A stretch of DNA of 64,000 nucleotides from NCBI RefSeq assembly GCF_039539445.1, contig NZ_BAABDD010000019.1:33035-97034 (forward strand), in the 5' to 3' direction. The DNA comes from Salinactinospora qingdaonensis. Lineage in GTDB: Bacteria; Actinomycetota; Actinomycetes; Streptosporangiales; Streptosporangiaceae. The notes beneath the pieces are model-generated. The model was not told where the DNA came from and did not search any database. It saw only the letters and a program-made list of their open reading frames with translations. The translations under genes and the position numbers were made by a program. Below, in pieces: positions 33,692 to 41,967 of the stretch; position 1 is the first letter of the stretch; every line of letters begins with the position of its first letter.

Positions 33692-35374
33692 ATGGCTTCT
33701 CCTGCTTCACCTCACCCTGCTGTCGTGATCGACCATGTCAGCAAGTCCTATGGGGCGCTGCTCGCCCTCGACCAGGTGTCCTTTACGGTGACGCCCGGCC
33801 AGCGCGTGGGGGTGGTCGGCCGTAACGGTGCCGGTAAGACCACCCTGCTGCGCATCATCGCCGGTTGGGAGTCCCCCGACAGCGGCGAGGTGCGCCGCGT
33901 TCCCGGCGATGTGACGGTGGGATACCTCCCCCAAGAGTCCGACGGCCACCCTGACGAGACCCTGGCCGACTACCTGTCGCGGCGCAGCGGCATCGCCGCC
34001 GCCGAACAGGAGGTGGCCCGCACCGCCGCGGCTCTCAGCGACGACGCGGCGGCGGCCGAGTCCTACCAGCGCGCCCTCGACCGGCTCACCGCCTTAGGCG
34101 CGGGCGACTTCGAGGTGCGCTGTGCCAGCGTGGTCACGTCAGTGGGGTTGACAACGGCGGCGCTGGCGGCGCCTATGGCCACGATGAGCGGCGGTGAGCT
34201 GGCTCGGTGCCGGTTGGCGGCGCTGCTGCTGTCCAGGCACGACTTCCTGCTACTCGACGAGCCCACCAACGATTTGGATTTCGCCGCCCAGGACCAGCTC
34301 GACGCGCTCACGGCTACGAGCCCGGCCGGGATCGTCATGGTCTCCCACGATCGCTCGTTCCTGCGGCGCACCGTCACCGACGTGGTCGAACTGGACCACA
34401 TCAGTCACCGGGCCAGTCACTATCCCGGCGACTGGGACGCCTACGTGGACAACCAGCATCGGCGCCGCGAGGACCAGTACGAGCGCCACGAGCGCTACAT
34501 CGCCGAACGCGACCGCATCACCAAGATGATGCGGCGCAAACAGCAGTGGTCTCGCGAAGGCGCGGCGCGCGCCAAGAGCCGGGCCAGCGACAACGACAAG
34601 TTCATCCGCAACGGCAACCGGGAGCAAGCGGAGGGGTTGGCCCAGGGGGCCAAGGCGTTGAGTAAACGTCTGGAGCGGTTGGAACGGGTGGAACAGCCCG
34701 CCGAAGGGTGGCGGTTGCGCTACGCCATCGCTGAGGCCCCGCGCAGTGGCGATATCGCAGCGCGGCTGCGCGGCTTGCGGGCCCAGCGCGGTGACCTGCG
34801 GGTGGGGCCGGTCGACCTCGATATCACGTGGGGAGACCGCATCGCGATGCTGGGAGCCAACGGCAGCGGCAAAACCACACTGGTGTCGCTGCTGCTGGGG
34901 CTGGACCAGCCCCAGGCGGGAACGGTCGAACTGGGCGCGGGAACCGTGATCGGCAGCCTGGACCAGGCCCGCACCGTGTTCCGTTCCTCCCGACCGCTGC
35001 TGGAGCAGGTGGAACGCGCCACTAAGCTTCCCTCGCAGCAGGCGCGGGCGCTGCTGGCCAAATTCGATCTCACGCCCCAAGACATCGCCCGCCCCGCCGA
35101 CAGTCTTTCGCCGGGCGAGCACACCCGCGCGGGGCTCGCACTACTCATGGCCGGCGGCGTCAACACGCTGGTACTCGACGAGCCCACCAACCACCTCGAC
35201 TTGGCCGCCATCGACCAACTGCACAGCGCCATCGACAACTTCGCCGGCACGTTGATCCTGGTCACCCACAACCGCGACCTGCTGGAAACCACACGTATCA
35301 CCCGCCGGCTGCACCTGCGCACCCAGCACTATGACGGCCGCCGCTTCACCCACGTCGAGGAAGAGTCCGGCTGA
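33692..35374 (+). CDS. ABC-F family ATPase (ribosome-acting)
   Basis: The 560-residue protein has two ABC ATPase domains in one chain and no membrane part, defining ABC-F. Domain 1: Walker A GRNGAGKTT (about 40-48), signature MSGGELARCRLA, Walker B LLLDEPTNDLDF. A basic inter-domain linker follows with ERHERYIAERDRITKMMRRK (about 265-285). Domain 2: GANGSGKTT, an atypical signature LSPGEHTRAGLAL, and LVLDEPTNHLDL. It resembles macrolide/lincosamide-type protection proteins (TlrC/VarM-like) but a housekeeping translation factor cannot be excluded. Likely acts on the ribosome E-site. Confidence 0.85.
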   Translation: MASPASPHPAVVIDHVSKSYGALLALDQVSFTVTPGQRVGVVGRNGAGKTTLLRIIAGWESPDSGEVRRVPGDVTVGYLPQESDGHPDETLADYLSRRSGIAAAEQEVARTAAALSDDAAAAESYQRALDRLTALGAGDFEVRCASVVTSVGLTTAALAAPMATMSGGELARCRLAALLLSRHDFLLLDEPTNDLDFAAQDQLDALTATSPAGIVMVSHDRSFLRRTVTDVVELDHISHRASHYPGDWDAYVDNQHRRREDQYERHERYIAERDRITKMMRRKQQWSREGAARAKSRASDNDKFIRNGNREQAEGLAQGAKALSKRLERLERVEQPAEGWRLRYAIAEAPRSGDIAARLRGLRAQRGDLRVGPVDLDITWGDRIAMLGANGSGKTTLVSLLLGLDQPQAGTVELGAGTVIGSLDQARTVFRSSRPLLEQVERATKLPSQQARALLAKFDLTPQDIARPADSLSPGEHTRAGLALLMAGGVNTLVLDEPTNHLDLAAIDQLHSAIDNFAGTLILVTHNRDLLETTRITRRLHLRTQHYDGRRFTHVEEESG

Positions 35375-35928
35375 GCGGGGCCGCCGACAGCCAGCGGCCC
35401 TCCATCTGGGCGTGGGGAAACCAGCCGCCAGGAGGAGCTACGCCTTCTCCCGGCGGCTCCTCAAAGGGAGGGGCAGTGCCCATCGAAACGCTGTCGCCCC
35501 GCGGACCGGCTAGGGGTCCTAGGGCAGCCTCGTCGTCAGCGCCCCGATACCCAGGAAACCTGGTCACGCACCATGGACGCCCTCGACGCTTTACCGCGCA
35601 ACTGGCCTACGTGCTGCGCGCGTCCCCTCCGGCCCCGCGCTCCGCACCGGCACAGCAGCACACCCGAGTATCTGGACCAAGCAGGACGCCGCGATGCCCC
35701 TCCCGCACGACTGGATCACCCAGCCCCACCCTCGTGCGCGGCGCACTCGATCTGGAAGCGCATCGAGCAGGGGGGCTGGCCCACCGGCTGCCCGCCCGCA
35801 CCCAATGCGTCGCCCCCAGCTAGCCGTGACGGAGTCCCAACCATCGGGCCACGGCCAGTCTTTTCCACCTCGGCCATCGCCTCGAACTCCCCTAAGACCG
35901 GGGCTCCGGTGGGGCCGTAGCAAGAAGG
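35375..35928. other. non-coding gap with a hairpin
   Basis: About 550 bases separate the ABC-F gene from the convergent methyltransferase. The open frames here are Arg/Pro/Ala-rich shadows without family motifs. One feature is the stem described at 35423-35458. Confidence 0.4.
35423..35458 (+). terminator. hairpin after ABC-F gene
   Basis: AGCCGCC-AGGAG pairs with CTCC-C-GGCGGCT in an imperfect stem about 50 bases after the ABC-F stop, a plausible terminator. Confidence 0.5.
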
Positions 35929-36714
35929 TCACGCCCCGGCGACGAGCCGAGCTTTCCAGATTTCCTCGCTGGGCCGGTTGTGCGCCCATTGGGCGGAGCT
36001 GGAGGTGGAAAATCCGGGGCCGGCGTTGTCGGGGGCCTGGAGCTCGATGAGGTCTTCGACCACGAACCCCTGGTCCCGCAGCAGGCGCAACATGTCGCCG
36101 TGGGCCAGGGTGAACTCCACCGCCCCACCGACTTCCCGCCAATCCAACGCCTTGAGCCCGAATTGGGCGCGCCGCAGGGTCGTACCCGCCTGGCCTTCGC
36201 CCGGCTCGCACAGCGCCAGCAGCGGTGAGGGGCGCAGGAACACCAGCCGACCGCCGGGACGCAGCAGGCGGGCGGCCGCGGGAATCCACCGGTTGGGGTC
36301 GCACCACAACGAAGCGCCGTACTCGCTGATCACCAGGTCGAAACTGGCGTCGCCGCAGGGCACCTGTTCGGCGTCACCCAGCAGCAGCGGGAAGTCCGGG
36401 CCGAACTCGCGCTGCATGGCGCGGGCGGTGGCGAGCTGGCTACGCGAGACGTCGACGCCGACCGGGCGGGCGCCGGCGCGTGCCAGCCACGCCGAGACGT
36501 AGCCGGTGCCGCACCCCAATTCGATTGCGGCGCGGCCGGTGATGTCGTCGGGAAACATCGCGGCCTGTGCTTCCGGGATCGACCACTGGCCCCAGCGCGG
36601 ATGGGGCGCCGCCCAGTGGTCGCGGGCCAGTGGCCCGAAATAGGTGGCGGCCTCCTCATCCCAGTAACGGCGGTTGACCGCCACGTGCCCGTGGGCCGCG
36701 ATTGCCTCGCTCAT
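35929..36714 (-). CDS. class I SAM-dependent methyltransferase
   Basis: The 261-residue protein starts at the ATG at 36714 (MSEAIAAHGHVAVNRRYWDE); the longer frame would run into the divergent remnant. Motif I AIELGCGTGYVSAWLARAGA, motif II VGVDVSRSQL, motif post-I GDAEQVPCGDASFDLVISEY and LLRPGGRLVFL are clear. The WDEEAATYFGPLARDHW start is typical of actinobacterial ubiE/COQ5-like small-molecule methyltransferases. Substrate unknown. Confidence 0.88.
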   Translation of the reverse strand: MSEAIAAHGHVAVNRRYWDEEAATYFGPLARDHWAAPHPRWGQWSIPEAQAAMFPDDITGRAAIELGCGTGYVSAWLARAGARPVGVDVSRSQLATARAMQREFGPDFPLLLGDAEQVPCGDASFDLVISEYGASLWCDPNRWIPAAARLLRPGGRLVFLRPSPLLALCEPGEGQAGTTLRRAQFGLKALDWREVGGAVEFTLAHGDMLRLLRDQGFVVEDLIELQAPDNAGPGFSTSSSAQWAHNRPSEEIWKARLVAGA

Positions 36715-36729
36715 GGGGTCATTGCCCCC

Positions 36730-36928
36730 CAAGCACACCCGAGACGGCAGCGGCGGCGGAATCAACGACAACATCAGTTCGATGAACAACACCACCTACC
36801 GAGGCATTTACATGTACGAGCACGCCAATTACAGCGGCTTCAGCTACTACGCCCGGCCTAGGTCCGAGGACGACGACCTGACCAACAACGATTTCGACAA
36901 CGTGGCCAGCTCCATTCGATTCCTCTGA
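36730..36928 (+). pseudogene. I36-type peptidase inhibitor, C-terminal remnant
   Basis: The frame ends with INDNISSMNNTTYRG, IYMYEHANYSGFSYYARP and FDNVASSIRFL. This is the second half of the beta/gamma-crystallin-like peptidase inhibitor family I36 (NDxISSxxN...ANYSG...FND.SS). The signal peptide and first half are absent: upstream the frame runs into the start of the divergent methyltransferase (36714). No suitable start codon serves the fragment. The gene was cut by the rearrangement that placed the methyltransferase here. Confidence 0.6.
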
Positions 36929-36981
36929 TTATCACCCTGGTGGAGCGTCGACGGCGGCGCCCCACCAGGGGCACTGAAAGA

Positions 36982-37821
36982 ATGATGACATTGCCGTTTC
37001 GACGCCTTCTCGCCGCCGCCCTACTGGTAGTCCTGACCGGGTGCACGGCACCGTCTCCAGGACCGCAGCCGGGGAGTCACGTCCCGAGTGTGCCCTTCGA
37101 CGAATACAAACTCTCCGGACTCGACATCCAAACGATCGCCTACGCTGAGGATTTGCTCACCCGCGCGTGTATGCGCGAAGTCGGCCTGGATTGGCAGGTA
37201 CTGACACCGATGAGTCATGACCCCGCCCCTCTGAGTCGCCGGCGCTACGGAGTACTCGATCCCGAGATGGCCCGGCATTACGGCTACCATCTGCCGCCGC
37301 CGAGTGAGGAGATGGCCGCTCGGGATCGGGTGTGGCAACAGCGCGAGGAACTGCCGAAGAACCAAGAGCAGGCCGTCTACGGCACCGACGACCAAGAGGG
37401 ATGCTGGGACCAGGCCCGCGAGCAACTACACGCAGACGTGGTCGATCCCGGTGAACCGAGCCTGTACGAGTTCGAGAGCGAGGCGTTCGAAGCCGCTACG
37501 CAGACAGGCGAGGTCACGGCGGTCTTCGACGAGTGGAGCGCGTGCATGCGTGAGGAGGGGTTCGACTACGCCGACCCGTTGAGCGCCGTCGGCGACAGCG
37601 TGTGGACGCGGGCCGATCAGGCTTCGCAACGGGAGGTGGCCGCCGCCACAGCCGATGTCGCCTGCAAAGACAGGACCGACCTGGTTCAGGTGTGGTCCAA
37701 GGTCGAAAGCAGACTTCAGGAGGAGGCCATCGAGGAGCACCCCGCGCGCTTCGCGGCCTTCGCCGAAGCCAAAGAGGCCCAGATCCAGGCGGCCCGCCAG
37801 GCGATCGCCGAACTCGACTGA
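36982..37821 (+). CDS. lipoprotein of unknown function
   Basis: The 279-residue protein (ATG 36982) has a lipoprotein signal peptide with lipobox VVLTGC. The mature part is hydrophilic and rich in Glu/Arg. It has two similar CM motifs, RACMREVGLDWQV and SACMREEGFDYAD, each with downstream Cys that could pair (CWDQ, CKD). Related lipoproteins with paired 'CMREEGF' motifs are widespread in actinobacteria, without known function. The C-terminus is helical (AEAKEAQIQAARQAIAEL). Confidence 0.75.
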   Translation: MMTLPFRRLLAAALLVVLTGCTAPSPGPQPGSHVPSVPFDEYKLSGLDIQTIAYAEDLLTRACMREVGLDWQVLTPMSHDPAPLSRRRYGVLDPEMARHYGYHLPPPSEEMAARDRVWQQREELPKNQEQAVYGTDDQEGCWDQAREQLHADVVDPGEPSLYEFESEAFEAATQTGEVTAVFDEWSACMREEGFDYADPLSAVGDSVWTRADQASQREVAAATADVACKDRTDLVQVWSKVESRLQEEAIEEHPARFAAFAEAKEAQIQAARQAIAELD

Positions 37822-37896
37822 ACCGCTGGTAACCGTAGTGACGCGACGCGCCAACCGGGGCGTCCACATGCCCCACGGCGATGGAGCGGCGGCGCC

Positions 37897-37935
37897 GGCC
37901 TGGCCGATAGCGTTGCCTGACGCATCGGCCAGGCC
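37897..37935. terminator. bidirectional terminator
   Basis: GGCCTGGCCGAT (37897-37908) and its reverse complement (37924-37935) form a 12-bp stem between the convergent lipoprotein and multicopper-oxidase genes. Confidence 0.75.
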
Positions 37936-37997
37936 CTCGCTACGAGCTGTTCTCCTGTTTCGGCGTGCGCAGCCTCAGCTCTGGCCGGTGGATGTCC

Positions 37998-39734
37998 TCA
38001 CGTCTTGACCTCGAAGTTGCGCATCATCTCGTGGTCCTCATGCTCAAGGATGTGGCAGTGCCAGACGTAGACGCCCTTCTTGTCGAAGCACGCCTTGATG
38101 CGTGTCACCTCTCCGGGCCGCATCCGCACCGTGTCCTTGGGCCCGTCTTCGGTGGGGTCCGGGGGCTGGAGCGCACCGACTTGGATGTCGGACAACGCAC
38201 CGGTCTGCGGGTTCTGGGTGGCGGTGAACGGAGCTCGCCCCAGCACCTGGAACTGCACCAGGTGGAGGTGGATGGGGTGGGTGTCGGGCGTGGTGTTAAA
38301 GACCTCCCACACCTCGGTGGTGTCGCAGACCGGATTCTCGGTGGTCTCTTCGGACCACAGCAGCGCGCCCTTGTCGACCGTGCCCAACTGGGGACGCAGC
38401 CGCCCGTATTCGTCGGTTCCCTCGAACAGTAGGAGCTGACGCACCCGCGCCGGGGGCGCGGCGACGTCGAATGGCTCGGGGCGAAGCCGCGAGGGCAGTT
38501 GTGGCTCGGGGGCCGAGCTGCGCGGCCGGTCGACGCGGATCTGTAGGATCTCGTCGGCGGGGGCCGCGACGGGTGCGCCGTCGGGAAACGGCGTGGGAGC
38601 GTCGTTGGTGACGATGAAGCTTTCGCCCCGCAGTCCCCGGAAGTCGGCCACCACGTCCACCCGTTCGCCGGGGCTGATGATGAGAGGGCCGTCGAGCTGC
38701 TGCGGAGTGAGGAGGAAACCTCCGTCGGTGCCGATCTGCGTGACGGGAAAGGGCCAGTCGCCGTCGACCGAGAGACGGTAGAAACGCGAGTTCGACCCGT
38801 TGAGCAGCCGGAGCCGATACTGTCGTGGCTCCACCGACAGGTAGGGCCACGCCTTACCGTTGACCAGGATGACCTGGCCGAAGAACTCGGGCTGGACGGA
38901 GGCTCCCCCCGGCCAGTCGGGGGCGTCGGCGGGCTGATCCGGGTAGGCCAGCCGCCCATCGGGGTAAAACATCCGATCCTGAAGGGCCAGCTCCACCTCG
39001 TGACGCGGACTCGGCAGTTGGCGGTTGTGGAGCATGTTGCGTTCCTGCTGGTCGCGCAGCAGGTAGAAGCCGGCCAGCCCCGCGTAAACGTTAAGGCGTG
39101 TGATGCCGAGGGCGTGGTCGTGGTACCACAGCGTGGCCGCCTCTTGCGTGTTGTCGTAGGTGTAGCGAGTCTGACGAAACAGCGGCCCCCGAACACCGGT
39201 GCGGGTGTACCAGGCGTCGGGATGGCCGTCGCTGTCGGGGTCGATGTGGCCGCCGTGCAGGTGGACGACCCCGGGGACGCCATCGTCTGAGATGGTGTGG
39301 TCGGTGTCGGCGAACGCCCAGTGCAGTGTCGTGTCCACCGGCAGCAGATGCTGGAAGGGCAGTCGGTTGAGCCAGTGGACCCGCGCGGGCTCGTGACTGT
39401 TGGCCACAAGGGTGGGGCCGGGGTAGGTGGCCCGCTGTCCCGCCGGCCCGTAGCCCCACACCGGTGTGGTCAGCCCGAGTCCTCCGCCCAGGAGGTCCTG
39501 GGTGGTCGCGCCCATGCATATGGTGTGTGCGCTCTTCTTGCCCACATCGATGCGTGAAGGCGTCGGCAGTTCGTTGACGAACCGTGGAATAGCGCTGGGG
39601 TCGGCCACGGGGTCACGAAATAACGGGTCGTTTATGGGCGGCAGCGTCTTTTGGGCCACAGCGGTGTTGTGAGGTACCAGCAGCATCCCGCCGGCAAACG
39701 CCATCGTCTGCATAAACGTCCTTCTTGTCGTCAT
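37998..39734 (-). CDS. multicopper oxidase (CotA-laccase/bilirubin-oxidase type)
   Basis: From the ATG at 39734 the protein has 578 residues and a probable Tat signal (TTRRTFMQTMAFAGG). Three cupredoxin domains hold the copper motifs HLHGGH (about 160), WYHDHALG (about 206), HPIHLHLV (about 486) and HCHILEHEDHEMM (about 560; Cys is the T1 ligand). The PTPSRID...GYGPAGQRATYPGPTL start and LSVEPRQYRLRLLNGSNSRFY block are those of spore-coat CotA laccase and related phenol or bilirubin oxidases. It would be exported folded with copper loaded. Upstream AT-rich DNA probably holds its promoter. Confidence 0.92.
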   Translation of the reverse strand: MTTRRTFMQTMAFAGGMLLVPHNTAVAQKTLPPINDPLFRDPVADPSAIPRFVNELPTPSRIDVGKKSAHTICMGATTQDLLGGGLGLTTPVWGYGPAGQRATYPGPTLVANSHEPARVHWLNRLPFQHLLPVDTTLHWAFADTDHTISDDGVPGVVHLHGGHIDPDSDGHPDAWYTRTGVRGPLFRQTRYTYDNTQEAATLWYHDHALGITRLNVYAGLAGFYLLRDQQERNMLHNRQLPSPRHEVELALQDRMFYPDGRLAYPDQPADAPDWPGGASVQPEFFGQVILVNGKAWPYLSVEPRQYRLRLLNGSNSRFYRLSVDGDWPFPVTQIGTDGGFLLTPQQLDGPLIISPGERVDVVADFRGLRGESFIVTNDAPTPFPDGAPVAAPADEILQIRVDRPRSSAPEPQLPSRLRPEPFDVAAPPARVRQLLLFEGTDEYGRLRPQLGTVDKGALLWSEETTENPVCDTTEVWEVFNTTPDTHPIHLHLVQFQVLGRAPFTATQNPQTGALSDIQVGALQPPDPTEDGPKDTVRMRPGEVTRIKACFDKKGVYVWHCHILEHEDHEMMRNFEVKT

Positions 39735-39969
39735 TTTCGCTCTTCCTCTCGCGTGAAATCCGCACGTCAGTCGAGACCCTAGCGCCCAAAAAAAGAAAAA
39801 TCGAGCGACGCGCAAAAGCCAAGAAGAGAAAATCACATTTAGGACGAATCAAAAGTATTCGAAAAATTCCTTTTCGGGGAAAATAGACACCAAGTCGCCA
39901 AAATGGAAGGTGATTTCAAATATCCGGTGAAGTTGACACGGCCCCCTGTCAACAACTTCTTTTGAAGCG

Positions 39970-40254
39970 TTAAGGACGGCTGGAGCGATCCGGTGTCAAC
40001 AGCACGGCGCCGGCCAACAGGCCAACTGCCGCCATCGAGGAGAGGGCGCGCACGGCGTTCCCCATGTTCCAGGTCACCTCGTAGCCCCCGCGCGCCGAGG
40101 TCACCGCGCTTTCGGCCGTGGTGGACACCGTGGCCAACCCCTCGTTGAGCGGGACGTTTTGCGCCATGGTGAGCCCGCCCCCACCGAACTCGACGCCCAA
40201 GCCCGCCACGGTCGTGGGCCACCGCCTCAAACTGACTGATCCGACGAGGACCAC
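39970..40254 (-). pseudogene. DUF1772 protein, C-terminal remnant
   Basis: The frame retains MAQNVPLNEGLATV, GYEVTWNMGNAVRALSSMAA and VGLLAGAVLL, the second half of a DUF1772 protein like that at 25044-25550 (VPLNDAL ... WTMWNTVRAVAATAAL). The N-terminal helices are missing and the frame start is not at a family start, so it is a truncated copy. It is only loosely similar to the intact gene, so it is an independent relic rather than a recent duplication. Confidence 0.6.
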
Positions 40255-40671
40255 GGGGCGGTCGAGCCCCGGAAAGAGGAAGAAGGACGGCTACCGGATC
40301 GAACATCGGTGTGGTGACGGTTGGGGCTCGAACAGGTGCTACCGGGCGCCTGTTGCGCCTCAGAGTACCTCCGGCTTCTACTGCGAGAACTGCTGGTCAG
40401 CACGGCTGAGACTTCGAGAACCACGCCACATGTCCCGAGTGCGCCCGCGCCTCCCGGGGGCCATGCGGCAGCTTCGGTGGCACGACTGACTCGCGCTAGC
40501 TCGCAAACGCTTCGTAGCGCCGAAGAGGCAAGGGGTCATCTGTAGCAAACCCCCTGGCATCCAGGGGAAACAGCGCGATAATCGAAATTTCAACGACACA
40601 GGGCGGCGGGAGAACGCGAGGAAAGACGCCCGTTCTTCTGCCCTTGAGACGACGCGAAAGGTGTGGCGGGA
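40255..40671. other. intergenic with possible Cys-rich fragment
   Basis: About 417 bases without a convincing gene. A plus-strand frame near 40290-40490 encodes HRCGDGWGSNRCYRAP and GFYCENCWSAR, a C-x7-C...C-x2-C pattern that could be a zinc-binding fragment. No start codon or ribosome site is visible, so it is not called. Confidence 0.35.
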
Positions 40672-41808
40672 ATGAGCGAGCACGCGAGGTTGAAGGAAGC
40701 CCACACGCACCTGGCTACCTCCCTCAACCTGGGCGAACCGCTGGCCGCGGCGTTCGCCGCCGTGGCGCGCCACCGTTTCCTGCCCCCTGTGATACGGGGC
40801 GAGGGCGAGGACACATGGGTGGACCGCGGCCACGAGGCCGACGCCTGGGCGCAACTGGCCTACACCGACGCCGCGCTCGTCACGCAGGTCGACGACGGCG
40901 CCGAAAACGGGCCGGGACGGCCCACCTCCTCGTCTTCGGCGCCGTCGGTGATGGCGGCCATGTTGGAGGCGGCAGGGGTCAGCCGCGGAGAGCGGGTGTT
41001 GGAGATCGGCACCGGCACCGGCTACAACGCCGCCGTGCTCAGCGAACTCGTGGGCGGTGAAGGCCGGGTCACCACGGTCGAAGTCGACGATGAGCTCACC
41101 GAGAGCGCGCGCGAGGACCTGAAAGCCTCCGGTTACGCGGTCGAGGTGCTCTCGGGCGACGGCGCCAAAGGTCATCCCGGCGGCGCGCCGTTCGACGTCG
41201 TCCTCGCTACCTGCGCCGTGACCCGGATTCCGCTGGCGTGGCTGGAGCAGGCGGCCAACGGCGGCAGGATCGTCGTCCCGTGGCAGCCCGGGCCGGGCCT
41301 GCCCGCAGGAGTGTTGGCGGCGCTGCGCGTCAGCGGTGGCACCGCCAACGGGCGCTTCACCGAACCGGCGAGCTTCATGCTGCTGCGCGGCCACCGGTGG
41401 TCGGGCGGGCCACCGCATGACCTGGGCGACGATGCCGAGGTGGTGTCCACGCTCGCCAGCGACCCCCGTGAGCTGCTCACCGGCGAGGAGAGTTGCCCAC
41501 AGTTGTCGCTGATGGTGCCGGCGTGGCGGTGGGGCCTGCGCCACCCCTCCGACGCCGAGGACGGTGAACCCTATGTGTGGCTATCGGCCACTGATGTTCC
41601 CTCGTGGGCGCGGCTGCACGGCGACGGTACGGTTGAGCAGTCCGGCCCGCGGCGGCTGTGGGATGAGCTGGTGGCCGCCCACCGGCAGTGGGAGGGCCAC
41701 GGTTGTCCCGCCGTCACCGACTACGGTCTGACCCTCACCCCCGATGGCGCGCACCGGGTGTGGCTCGGCGAGCCGGGCGGCCCTTCCTGGCAGCACTCAC
41801 GGTTCTAG
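40672..41808 (+). CDS. protein-L-isoaspartate methyltransferase-like protein
   Basis: The 378-residue protein shows the PCMT fold: VARHRFLPPVIRGE (substrate loop), SSSSAPSVMAAMLEAAGVSRG, motif I VLEIGTGTGYNAAVLSELVG, VEVDDEL, and FDVVLATCAVTRIPLAWLEQ. About 170 residues follow the methyltransferase domain, as in actinobacterial stand-alone 'methyltransferase domain' PCMT paralogues often linked to RiPP or maturation loci. It could repair isoaspartate or methylate an Asp in a peptide. No precursor peptide was recognised beside it. Confidence 0.8.
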   Translation: MSEHARLKEAHTHLATSLNLGEPLAAAFAAVARHRFLPPVIRGEGEDTWVDRGHEADAWAQLAYTDAALVTQVDDGAENGPGRPTSSSSAPSVMAAMLEAAGVSRGERVLEIGTGTGYNAAVLSELVGGEGRVTTVEVDDELTESAREDLKASGYAVEVLSGDGAKGHPGGAPFDVVLATCAVTRIPLAWLEQAANGGRIVVPWQPGPGLPAGVLAALRVSGGTANGRFTEPASFMLLRGHRWSGGPPHDLGDDAEVVSTLASDPRELLTGEESCPQLSLMVPAWRWGLRHPSDAEDGEPYVWLSATDVPSWARLHGDGTVEQSGPRRLWDELVAAHRQWEGHGCPAVTDYGLTLTPDGAHRVWLGEPGGPSWQHSRF

Positions 41809-41831
41809 CCGCCGCCGGCGCTCGGACAAGC

Positions 41832-41867
41832 CGGTGGGGCCGCGGATCGACGTCCCCGGCCCCACCG
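41832..41867 (+). terminator. hairpin terminator
   Basis: CGGTGGGGCCG (41832-41842) and its reverse complement (41857-41867) form an 11-bp stem just after the PCMT-like gene. Confidence 0.7.
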
Positions 41868-41967
41868 ATGGGAGGGCTTGACCGCTCCTTCCCGAGGTCA
41901 GCACCATCGATTCCTCAGGCCGTCAGGCATATGACGCGAGCAGCTAGGCGGAAAACCGAGGAAGCAC

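Noticed and set aside
33669..33728. A 19-codon Leu-rich upstream frame overlapping the ABC-F start
   Set aside because: It could be a leader peptide for attenuation, but has no ribosome site and I see no paired hairpins.
40290..40490. Cys-rich frame with C-x7-C and C-x2-C
   Set aside because: No start codon, no ribosome site and only about 65 codons; might be a fragment, not supportable as a gene.
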